Below the pieces are notes generated by a model. That model saw nothing but the letters and a program-made list of their open reading frames with translations. It was not told the DNA's origin and did not search any database. Positions 16,886 to 23,624 of a stretch of DNA of 64,000 nt are shown here, piece by piece; the first letter of the stretch is position 1; the number at the start of each line of letters is the position of its first letter. Source of the DNA: Luteolibacter algae. Its GTDB lineage: Bacteria; Verrucomicrobiota; Verrucomicrobiia; Verrucomicrobiales; Akkermansiaceae. The stretch is from NCBI RefSeq assembly GCF_042683045.1, contig NZ_JBHUIT010000010.1, positions 1 through 64,000 of the forward strand. Direction: 5' to 3'. The position numbers and the translations under genes were made by a program.

Positions 16886-17247
16886 AATGGTAGTTTTGCA
16901 AGTTTAACCGGGCCCGGGCAGCAGCTGTTTTCACGGTCGGCGAGTCGGATTTCCGCCTTTTTGAAGTCAGCCCGGTGGTCGAGATCGTCGGGAAGTGAAG
17001 AGATGATTTGTCCAAGGAGCGGGAGGTATTCCGGATCAATGCGGAAATAGGTCCACTTGCCGCAGCGCTCACTTTCGAGCAATCCCGCTTTGCGGATAAT
17101 CTGAACGTGGCTGGAAACGGATGACTGCGGCATTTCCAGGATATCGGCCAGCTCACACACGCATAATGCGCGATCCTTCACGAGATGGATGATACGCCAG
17201 CGGGTCTCATCCGCCAGAGCACGGAAGAATTTTGCGGGGTTGCTCAT
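16882..17247 (-). CDS. arsR: ArsR-family arsenic-responsive repressor
   Basis: 121 residues from ATG 17247 (MSNPAKFFRALADETRW), chosen because ArsR proteins begin here and because the likely operator lies just upstream; an in-frame ATG at 17262 would place the start inside the operator. Winged-helix DNA-binding domain with recognition region MPQSSVSSHVQIIRKAGLL. The metal motif LCVCEL (Cys29, Cys31) equals the ELCVCDL arsenite site of classical ArsR. A further Cys pair near the C-terminus (ENSCCPGP) may add a ligand. It should repress its own operon (arsR-DUF6428-acr3-arsC) until arsenite binds. Confidence 0.93.
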   Translation of the reverse strand: MSNPAKFFRALADETRWRIIHLVKDRALCVCELADILEMPQSSVSSHVQIIRKAGLLESERCGKWTYFRIDPEYLPLLGQIISSLPDDLDHRADFKKAEIRLADRENSCCPGPVKLAKLPL

Positions 17248-17257
17248 AACGAAAATA

Positions 17258-17285
17258 GTCATAACGTAATTTATCGTTATGTCCA
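17258..17285 (-). promoter_or_regulatory. Putative ars operon promoter with ArsR operator in the spacer
   Basis: On the minus strand -35 TGGACA (17285-17280) and -10 TATGAC (17263-17258) are 16 bp apart. A perfect inverted repeat CATAACG (17260-17266) / CGTTATG (17275-17281), spacer 8, fills the promoter spacer and reaches both boxes. A repressor bound there would block polymerase. The predicted start of transcription is nearly at the ATG, so the mRNA may be leaderless. Confidence 0.6.
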
Positions 17286-17544
17286 GCGATTTTCTTGGGG
17301 TCGCTTCTGCTGCAAAAAGGCAGGGATCCGATATTTCTGAATGCGATGCAGCCGGGTTTCCTGAGGTGGCACCCATGGTGCGGTAGAATCTCCAAAGTGT
17401 TGGGTGGCAATTATCGCTTTTCGCGCGATGATTGTGCCGCCCGGGAAAACCACTTGCCGGGAATCACTTGCCAGGAAGAGGCAGTTGACCGGCTGTATGC
17501 CGAAAATAATCCACCAGACAGAATCAACCGAAATTACCGCACCT

Positions 17545-18555
17545 ATGAAAGCAATCCAATTCATCCGCAATAGCAGCGAGGCAGGCTCCGCTATTGAGAC
17601 CGAACTTCCGACTCCGTCTCCCGAAGGCTTTGATATTCTTGTTAAAATCGAGGCAATCGGGCTGAATCCCGTGGATACAAAAGTCCGCCCCGCGGAAGGT
17701 GGGGAACCGAAGACTCTGGGCTACGATGCTGCTGGTGTGGTTGTGGCCACAGGCGATAAAGCTTCTCTTTTCAATGAGGGCGACAAGGTTTTTTACGCAG
17801 GTGATGTGACGCGTCCCGGATCGAATGCGGAGTATCAGCTCGTCGATGAACGTATCGTCGCAAAGCGGCCGGAAGGCCTTGATGCGGCTACCAGCGCGGC
17901 ACTCCCTTTGACTGCGCTCACTGCCTGGGAGTCTTTGTTCCACCGCCTCCATATCGATCCGGAAGCTTCCGGTAAAAACGCCGGGAAAACCCTCCTGATC
18001 ATTGGTGGAGCAGGCGGAGTAGGATCGATGGCGATTCAGTTGGCAAAACGGGCGGGGCTTACGGTGATCGCCACCGCATCGCGGGACGAAAGCGCGGAGT
18101 GGTGCCGGAAACTGGGCGCGGATCATATTATCAATCACCGCGGTGACATGCCCTCCCAGCTCCGGGAACTCGGCTTTGAAAATGTTGGCTACATCGCAAA
18201 CTACAACAATGTCGATAGCTCTTGGGCAGCCATGGGAGAAATGATAGCACCGCAGGGTGGTGTGGTCCTGATCACGGAGCACAAAACTCATCTCGATATG
18301 GGCGGTCCCTTCAAAGCTAAGTCTGTGGCAATCTGTTGGGAGTTCATGTTCACCCGCGCGATGTTTAAGACCGCAGACATCATCGAGCAGCACAATATCC
18401 TTACCCGCATTGCAGAGTTGATCGAATCCGGTGAGCTCCTCGCCACTGCCAATGACAACCTCAGCCCCATCAATGCGGAAAATATCCTTGAGGGACACCG
18501 CCGCATCGAATCCGGCAGATCCATTGGAAAGCTCACCATTTCCGGCTGGGCGTAA
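17545..18555 (+). CDS. Zinc-binding-alcohol-dehydrogenase-family quinone oxidoreductase (MDR)
   Basis: 336 residues from ATG 17545 (MKAIQFIRNSS), which is the typical family start; the frame is open further upstream but that stretch is not conserved. N-terminal GroES-like domain (LNPVDTKVRP, LGYDAAGVV, GDKVFYAGD), then a Rossmann fold with GGAGGVGSMAIQLAKRAG for NADPH. The pattern fits the subfamily named zinc-binding alcohol dehydrogenase family protein, in which the catalytic zinc ligands of true alcohol dehydrogenases are absent, so quinone or enone reduction is likely. It is transcribed divergently from arsR and followed 42 bp later by an ABM-type monooxygenase. Confidence 0.85.
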   Translation: MKAIQFIRNSSEAGSAIETELPTPSPEGFDILVKIEAIGLNPVDTKVRPAEGGEPKTLGYDAAGVVVATGDKASLFNEGDKVFYAGDVTRPGSNAEYQLVDERIVAKRPEGLDAATSAALPLTALTAWESLFHRLHIDPEASGKNAGKTLLIIGGAGGVGSMAIQLAKRAGLTVIATASRDESAEWCRKLGADHIINHRGDMPSQLRELGFENVGYIANYNNVDSSWAAMGEMIAPQGGVVLITEHKTHLDMGGPFKAKSVAICWEFMFTRAMFKTADIIEQHNILTRIAELIESGELLATANDNLSPINAENILEGHRRIESGRSIGKLTISGWA

Positions 18556-18597
18556 GTGCGGGAAAACCAATCATCACATTTCAAAGAATTCAGAACC

Positions 18598-18891
18598 ATG
18601 AGCAAGAAACTTACGATCACCGCAGATATTTACGCCAAGCCCGACCGCATTGATCTCGTAAAGGCGGAGCTGTTGAAACTCGTCGAAGTCACCCGGGCCG
18701 AAGATGGCTGCCTCCAGTATGATCTTCATCAGGATAATGTGGATCCAACCCATTTTTTCTTTCACGAAAACTGGGAGTCCCGGGCGCATTGGGAGGCTCA
18801 CATGGAAAATGCGCACCTGGCCGCCTACCAGACTGCTACCGAGGGAGCAGTGGCCGATTTCAAAGTGAACGAACTAACCCATATCGCTTGA
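18598..18891 (+). CDS. Antibiotic biosynthesis monooxygenase (ABM) domain protein, YgiN-like
   Basis: 97 residues from ATG 18598 (MSKKLTITADIYAKPD). The whole protein is one ABM ferredoxin-like fold with the family stretch EDGCLQYDLHQD, FFFHENWESRAHWEAHM and a final Ala/Tyr helix. Members act as cofactor-free monooxygenases on quinols or quinones (YgiN) or have other small-molecule roles. The adjacent MDR quinone reductase supports a quinone-cycling pair, an inference from context only. Confidence 0.8.
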   Translation: MSKKLTITADIYAKPDRIDLVKAELLKLVEVTRAEDGCLQYDLHQDNVDPTHFFFHENWESRAHWEAHMENAHLAAYQTATEGAVADFKVNELTHIA

Positions 18892-18909
18892 GCAAGAGTG
18901 TCCATCCAG

Positions 18910-18929
18910 CGGAAAATCTTTCCGGTTTT
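18910..18929 (+). terminator. Weak terminator-like hairpin after the ABM gene
   Basis: A 6-bp stem CGGAAA (18910-18915) / TTTCCG (18919-18924) with a 3-nt loop is followed by GTTTT. The rest of the 254-bp gap to 19146 holds the palindrome described next and no gene. Confidence 0.35.
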
Positions 18930-19064
18930 CCTTCGGGATCCAGCAGGACCGCTCACTCGATTACTTGTTTTTTTCGTCATGGAGAGGTGGATGGTTCGCT
19001 CTGGAAAATAACGACGGCATCCTCGGTTTTCGGAGAATTCGCCTATTTTGGGAGAGAATGAACC

Positions 19065-19114
19065 ATGTAAACGGGTCTATCCCCTTTACATGCAGATACG
19101 CTCTGATTTGAATG
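19065..19114 (+). promoter_or_regulatory. Palindromic operator and putative promoter before the sugar kinase
   Basis: Perfect 8-bp arms CATGTAAA (19065-19072) and TTTACATG (19086-19093), with three more paired bases inside (GGG/CCC). The right arm contains a -35-like TTTACA (19086-19091), 17 bp before TTGAAT (19109-19114, 4 of 6 for a -10). There is no T-run, so a terminator is unlikely. Overlap with the -35 box suggests a repressor site. Confidence 0.5.
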
Positions 19115-19145
19115 CGCAGTCAATTTTCTTAAACCAGACGACACA

Positions 19146-20243
19146 ATGCCTTTAACTATCAAACCGAAATCCGAATGCGCCTTTGATCAAATTTCACTGG
19201 GAGAAGTGATGCTCCGCCTCGATCCGGGCGAAGGCCGCATCCGCACTGCCCGTAGTTTCCAAGCCTGGGAAGGCGGCGGCGAATACAATACGTCACGTGG
19301 ATTGCGCAAATGCTTCGGCTACAAGACTGCGGTCGTAACCGCATTTGTGGACAATGAAGTGGGCCATTTGATCGAAGATTTCATCATGCAAGGTGGCGTG
19401 GCTACGGATTTCATTCAATGGCGTGAGGATGACGGTATCGGCCGCTCCGTCCGCAACGGATTGAACTTCACCGAGCGTGGCTTCGGCATCCGTGGTGCTG
19501 TCGGCAATCCCGACCGTGGCAACACCGCCGCATCCAGCCTCAAGCCTGGCGATATCGACTGGGATCACATTTTCGGAAAGCTTGGCGCACGCTGGTTCCA
19601 CACCGGCGGAATCTACGCGGCTCTATCCGAGAGCGCCGCGGAAGTTACATTGGAGGCTGTGAAAGCAGCTAACAAATACGGCACGATCGTTTCCTACGAT
19701 CTCAACTACCGTCCTTCGCTCTGGAAAACCATCGGCGGCATTGAAAAAGCCCGCGAGGTGAATCGTGAGATCGCCCAATACGTCGATGTGATGATCGGGA
19801 ATGAAGAAGATTTCACAGCTTCACTCGGCTTCGAGGTCGAAGGAGTGGACCACAATATTTCCACAATCGAGACAGAAGCGTTCAAGAAAATGATTGAAAC
19901 CGCAGTGAAGGAATTCCCGAACTTCAAGGCAGCGGCAACGACTTTGCGTGGGGTGAAAACCGCTACAATCAACGATTGGTCCGCCATCCTCTGGCACGAC
20001 GGTGAGTTCCACGAATCCCGCAAGTATGACAATCTCGAAATCCTCGACCGTGTCGGTGGAGGTGATTCCTTTGCTTCCGGCGTCCAGTTCGGATTCATGG
20101 AGTTCAACGACCCGAAAAAAGCTGTGGAATACGGAGCCGCACACGGCGCACTGGCTTCCACAACGCCGGGCGATACCTCCATGGCGACCCGCAAGGAAGT
20201 CGAAAAGCAGATCTCCGGCGGCGGCGCTCGGGTGGTCCGCTAA
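19146..20243 (+). CDS. kdgK: PfkB-family sugar kinase, probable 2-keto-3-deoxygluconate kinase
   Basis: 365 residues. PfkB features: an N-terminal GE-x-M-x-RLDPGEGRIR and GGGEYNTSRGL sugar-binding segment, and the C-terminal signature DRVGGGDSFASG with catalytic Asp307. The opening resembles KDG kinases, which phosphorylate 2-keto-3-deoxygluconate from uronate breakdown; other PfkB sugars cannot be excluded. It is a monocistronic unit: a palindromic operator lies 53 bp upstream and a hairpin terminator follows. Uronate use would fit a glycan-degrading lifestyle suggested by the sulfatase locus, but the two are far apart. Confidence 0.8.
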   Translation: MPLTIKPKSECAFDQISLGEVMLRLDPGEGRIRTARSFQAWEGGGEYNTSRGLRKCFGYKTAVVTAFVDNEVGHLIEDFIMQGGVATDFIQWREDDGIGRSVRNGLNFTERGFGIRGAVGNPDRGNTAASSLKPGDIDWDHIFGKLGARWFHTGGIYAALSESAAEVTLEAVKAANKYGTIVSYDLNYRPSLWKTIGGIEKAREVNREIAQYVDVMIGNEEDFTASLGFEVEGVDHNISTIETEAFKKMIETAVKEFPNFKAAATTLRGVKTATINDWSAILWHDGEFHESRKYDNLEILDRVGGGDSFASGVQFGFMEFNDPKKAVEYGAAHGALASTTPGDTSMATRKEVEKQISGGGARVVR

Positions 20244-20255
20244 ATCCGCATTTTA

Positions 20256-20293
20256 TTCCGGCATTTTGTTCTGCAAAGTGCCGGAACAATTTT
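20256..20293 (+). terminator. Rho-independent terminator of the sugar kinase gene
   Basis: 13-bp stem TTCCGGCATTTTG (20256-20268) / CAAAGTGCCGGAA (20274-20286) with one wobble, a 5-nt loop, then CAATTTT. Confidence 0.75.
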
Positions 20294-20362
20294 CTTCCGT
20301 TGCTCATGCGTCACTCATCGGTGGCGCATTTTTTGTTGCCGTCATTGCTAGACTAGGCGGAA

Positions 20363-21280
20363 ATGTTCGGGCAAGTTCCCGCCGTGCCAGAGAACGAAGA
20401 AAATATCACCAAGCCTCCTACCTTTCGGGAGGACCTGACTGTTTTGATGAAAGTCCGGCTGAACTTTTTCGTGTTGGTGACAACATTCTTCGGTTATCTG
20501 CTGGCGAGGAAAGGAATGCCGATGGAGTGGGGGATTCTGATTCACACCTTGCTTGGCACGGCAGCCGCGGCTTTTGGCTCCGCTGCGTTCAATCAGCTGA
20601 TGGAAATCGATCTGGATCTGCTGATGAAGCGCACCGCGGATAGGCCGCTTCCCTCTCGGCGTATGAATCCGATCACCGCCTTTGCGGTCGGCTGGATACT
20701 TTCTGCCATCGGTATCATTCATCTCGCGGTAATGGTTGGGCAATGGGCTGCTTATCTGACAGCCGCGACCATTGCGATTTACGTTTTCATCTATACGCCA
20801 ATGAAGCGTATGAGCTCGGTCAATACGTTGATTGGTGCAATCCCCGGAGCAATTCCCCCGGTGATCGGCTGGGTCGGTGGCGGAGGCGGGATCATTGATC
20901 CGGAAGCGTGGTTTTTGTTCGGGATACTGTTTTTCTGGCAGCTTCCCCATTTTGTCGCGATCAATTGGCTTTGCCGCCAGGAGTATGAGGATGCCGGATA
21001 TAAAATGTGGTCCAATGGTGATCTGAGCGGAAGACGCAGTGGAATTCTTTGCGTGATGTTTTCCCTCGTGCTTGCCGCGTTCTCATTATTGCCGGGTATC
21101 TGGGGTTTCACGAATCTCTTGTGGCTGATCGGCGGGCCGATTTTTGGTTTGGCCATCGCGGCGCTCAGCCTGCGTTTCACAAAGCATGGTGAACGCACTT
21201 CCTGCCGACAGTTATTCTTCTCGACTCTTATTTACCTTCCCGTTGCCCTAACGGTGCTTCTCATCGCATGGAAACGATAG
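20363..21280 (+). CDS. ctaB: Protoheme IX farnesyltransferase (heme O synthase)
   Basis: 305 residues, about eight or nine membrane helices of the UbiA prenyltransferase superfamily. The first Asp-rich site reads NQLMEIDLDLLMKRTADRPL and the later cytoplasmic loop FWQLPHFVAINWLCRQEYEDAG is specific to heme O synthases. It adds a farnesyl group to heme b for haem-copper oxidases. No cytochrome oxidase or ctaA gene is next to it here. Its last 13 bases overlap the start of the SMUG1-type glycosylase gene. Confidence 0.93.
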   Translation: MFGQVPAVPENEENITKPPTFREDLTVLMKVRLNFFVLVTTFFGYLLARKGMPMEWGILIHTLLGTAAAAFGSAAFNQLMEIDLDLLMKRTADRPLPSRRMNPITAFAVGWILSAIGIIHLAVMVGQWAAYLTAATIAIYVFIYTPMKRMSSVNTLIGAIPGAIPPVIGWVGGGGGIIDPEAWFLFGILFFWQLPHFVAINWLCRQEYEDAGYKMWSNGDLSGRRSGILCVMFSLVLAAFSLLPGIWGFTNLLWLIGGPIFGLAIAALSLRFTKHGERTSCRQLFFSTLIYLPVALTVLLIAWKR

Positions 21281-21996
21281 CACGAAAACTGATAACAGCC
21301 GGACGTGATTTGGCGGACGAGCTTCGCCCGCTTGAGTTTTCCGATCCGGTTTCCCATACCTACCTGACGGTGGACTACGCTCGGGACGGTTATGAGAAGT
21401 ATCTGGAGAAGTTTGCAGGCACGACAAAAAGGGTGCTGATGCTGGGAATGAATCCCGGACCTTATGGGATGGCGCAGACAGGGGTTCCTTTTGGCGAAAT
21501 TGCGATGGTGAGGGACTGGATGCGGCTTTCCCCGGAAATCGGGAAGCCGGCGATCGAGCATCCAAAGCGGAGGGTTCTGGGAATGGACTGCCCGAAATCC
21601 GAGGTAAGCGGGCGCAGGTTATGGGGACTTTTTTCGGAAAAATTCCCGCAGGCGGAAGATTTTTTTGCAGAGCATCTGGTGATCAATTTCTGCCCATTGA
21701 TTTGGATGAAAGACACAGGGGCGAACCTCACGCCCGACAAAATCAAAGCCAGCGAAATGGTCATGGTAGACGCAGCTTGTCAAAAGCATCTGAGACGGTT
21801 GATCGAGCTTACCAAACCGGAGTTTCTGATTGGAGTGGGGGCTTATGCGGGAAAACAAATGGCCTTGGCCAAGGCGGAGCTCGGTGTGGCAGGAACGATC
21901 GGGAAAATTCTCCATCCCTCGCCCGCATCCCCAGCCGCGAATCGTGGCTGGGCGGAAGCGGCTGAAAAGCAGCTGCGGGATATGGGTGCCTGGTGA
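21268..21996 (+). CDS. SMUG1-family uracil-DNA glycosylase
   Basis: 242 residues. Motif 1 GMNPGPYGMAQTGVPFGE and motif 2 HPSPASPAANRGW are nearly those of animal SMUG1 (water-activating Asn in GMNPG, His of the HPSP loop), and HPKRRVLGMDCPKSEVSG is also shared. It removes uracil and oxidised pyrimidines from DNA in base excision repair. SMUG1 proteins are rare in bacteria compared with Ung. The ATG at 21268 lies inside the end of ctaB (13-bp overlap), so expression probably depends on ctaB. The gene ends 15 bp before the convergent repeat-protein gene. Confidence 0.92.
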   Translation: METIARKLITAGRDLADELRPLEFSDPVSHTYLTVDYARDGYEKYLEKFAGTTKRVLMLGMNPGPYGMAQTGVPFGEIAMVRDWMRLSPEIGKPAIEHPKRRVLGMDCPKSEVSGRRLWGLFSEKFPQAEDFFAEHLVINFCPLIWMKDTGANLTPDKIKASEMVMVDAACQKHLRRLIELTKPEFLIGVGAYAGKQMALAKAELGVAGTIGKILHPSPASPAANRGWAEAAEKQLRDMGAW

Positions 21997-22011
21997 TGAA
22001 TTTTCGAGCGG

Positions 22012-22629
22012 CTATCGTTTGATGGGTTTGGCGTCTTTTCCAGCCGGCACCGTATCTTTCGCCGCAGGTGCATCGCCATGGTTGGGACGTGCATCCTTAC
22101 CAGCGGGAACGGTATTTTTACCGGCGGGGGCATCTCCTTTGGTCGGTTTGGAATCTTTGCCTGCGAGAACTGTATCCTTGCCCGCAGGCGCGTCGCCTTT
22201 AGTTGGCTGGGCGTCCTTCCCGGCAGGGACGGTATTTTTTCCTGCAGGAGCGTCACCCTTCGCAGGCTGCGCATCCTTTCCTGCCGGAACGGTATTCTTA
22301 CCGGCGGGAGCATCACCTTGGGTTGGTTGGGCTCCTTTGCCCGCCGGAACCGTGTTCTTGCCAGCCGGAGCGTCGCCTTTGGCCGGGCGAGCGTCTTTAC
22401 CCGCGGGAACGGTGTCTGCTGCTCCCGTTTCGTTGTCCTCTTTTTCGCGTGCTTTCTGAACGGCTTTCTCTTTCTCGAGCGCCTCCCTGTCGGCATGGGA
22501 ATCCCGGACGGCTTCACTGCTTGGCTCCGGCGCCGCGTCTGCAGTTTTCGGTGCGATAAATATGACTCCGGACAAAAGTCCGAGGGCTACCGCAGCAACA
22601 TTACAAGTATTCAGATTAGTATCGATCAT
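22012..22629 (-). CDS. Exported low-complexity protein with 20-residue PAGK tandem repeats
   Basis: 205 residues. An N-terminal hydrophobic segment (about 10-27) followed by TADAA looks like a signal peptide; residues 35-70 are charged and helical (EALEKEKAVQKAREKED). From Thr73 to the end are 6.6 copies of a 20-residue unit of the form TVPAGKDAxPxKGDAPAGKN, rich in Pro, Ala, Gly, Lys and Asp, certainly disordered. I do not recognise a family; cell-envelope spacer or polymer-binding roles are guesses. The start ATG at 22629 sits five bases after a good -10 box, so the transcript is probably leaderless. Confidence 0.65.
   Translation of the reverse strand: MIDTNLNTCNVAAVALGLLSGVIFIAPKTADAAPEPSSEAVRDSHADREALEKEKAVQKAREKEDNETGAADTVPAGKDARPAKGDAPAGKNTVPAGKGAQPTQGDAPAGKNTVPAGKDAQPAKGDAPAGKNTVPAGKDAQPTKGDAPAGKDTVLAGKDSKPTKGDAPAGKNTVPAGKDARPNHGDAPAAKDTVPAGKDAKPIKR
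22015..22413 (-). repeat. 60-bp tandem repeat, about 6.6 copies
   Basis: Each copy encodes the 20-residue PAGKD/GDAPAGKN unit; copies differ by scattered substitutions, several at third positions. Because the unit is a multiple of three, long frames also stay open on the plus strand, which are not genes. Copy number may vary by slippage or recombination without breaking the frame. Confidence 0.9.
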
Positions 22630-22634
22630 ATGAT

Positions 22635-22662
22635 ATCATACGATACTTCCGCGCTCTGTAAA
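22635..22662 (-). promoter_or_regulatory. Putative sigma70-type promoter of the repeat protein
   Basis: On the minus strand TTTACA (22662-22657), 16-bp spacer, TATGAT (22640-22635): 5 of 6 at both boxes. The ATG begins at 22629, so the expected transcription start is at or next to the start codon. Interleaved inverted repeats (AGTATCG 22618-22624 / CGATACT 22641-22647) cover the same bases and could be an operator. Confidence 0.5.
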
Positions 22663-22712
22663 GTGACCGCCTGAACACGTCAGGCGATCGGCGTCCTCCG
22701 CGAGGACAAAGG

Positions 22713-23495
22713 TCAATGCTTTCCGAAGGTCCCGAGCAGCGCCGCGAAATCAACCGGCTCTGCCTTATCCGCATTGAGAATGGCCATTTTCTGAAGGGAG
22801 AAGATTTCAGAGATTCCCTTGGTGGAAAGGTCCAGCATGGAGTCCATCTGTGCGCGGGTGAAGACGGCCTCTTCGCCGGATCCCTGGACTTCCACGAGTT
22901 CCAGAGCTTCTGTCATGACGATGTTGCAGTCGACAGTCGCAGCCTTGTCCTCCAGGTAATTGAGATCAAGGACAGGGGTGTCCTCATAGATGCCAGCGGA
23001 GACCGCGGCTACGAGTTTCTTGAGAGGGAAATCCTTGATCTTTCCTTCGGCTAGCAGGCGGTTGAAGGCGATTGCTGTAGCCACGCATGCGCCGGTGATG
23101 GAGGCTGTGCGGGTGCCTCCGTCCGCCTGCAGGACATCGCAGTCGATCCATAACGTGCGTTGGCCGATTTTCTGGAGGTCGACAACGGCACGCATTGCAC
23201 GGCCGATCAGGCGCTGGATTTCCGAGGAGCGGCCATCGAGTTTTCCGCGGGAAATATCGCGTGATTTGCGATCGTGCGTGGAGTAGGGCAACATCGAATA
23301 CTCGGCGGTAAGCCAGCCGCCCGGCACGCGCTGGTGACGCATCCAGCCGGGAACACCCTCCTCGATCGTCGCGGAGCAGATGACACGGGTATCGCCAAAA
23401 CCGACGAGCACCGATCCAGTAGCATTGGGGGCGACATTCGGGTGGAAGGAGATCGGGCGGAGCTGGTCGTTTGCGCGTGCGTCAGGGCGAATCAT
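22713..23495 (-). CDS. rph: Ribonuclease PH
   Basis: 260 residues, slightly longer than usual at the C-terminus. Family features: RPDARANDQLRPISF, GDTRVICSATIEEGVPGW, RGWLTAEYSMLP-type segment (here PGGWLTAEYSMLP), RSSEIQRLIGRAMRAVVD, and the active-site DVLQADGGTRTASITGA. It trims tRNA 3' ends phosphorolytically. It is a single gene with its own upstream region of 129 bp, divergent from the antiporter pair. Confidence 0.95.
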   Translation of the reverse strand: MIRPDARANDQLRPISFHPNVAPNATGSVLVGFGDTRVICSATIEEGVPGWMRHQRVPGGWLTAEYSMLPYSTHDRKSRDISRGKLDGRSSEIQRLIGRAMRAVVDLQKIGQRTLWIDCDVLQADGGTRTASITGACVATAIAFNRLLAEGKIKDFPLKKLVAAVSAGIYEDTPVLDLNYLEDKAATVDCNIVMTEALELVEVQGSGEEAVFTRAQMDSMLDLSTKGISEIFSLQKMAILNADKAEPVDFAALLGTFGKH

Positions 23496-23624
23496 GGCGG
23501 CACGGTTAAACGCCCGGCGTCAAACTTCAAACCCCAAATTGAAGGGAAATCCGATCTGGCGGGCGATGTTTTTCTGATTGGTCATTGAGCGGGTAATCGG
23601 AATCGGCTTACAGTCCGGCTGCGA

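Noticed and set aside
17524..18570. 348-codon minus-strand frame
   Set aside because: Antisense to the MDR dehydrogenase gene, which has clear family motifs; the opposite translation is Cys/His/Arg-rich and featureless.
22015..22413. CRISPR-like array
   Set aside because: The units are contiguous coding repeats without unique spacers, and no cas genes are near.
21830..22674. Plus-strand frames over the 60-bp repeats, rich in Gly/Pro/Phe
   Set aside because: They stay open only because the repeat length is a multiple of three. The minus-strand frame has a signal peptide, non-repeat charged region and a promoter, the others do not.
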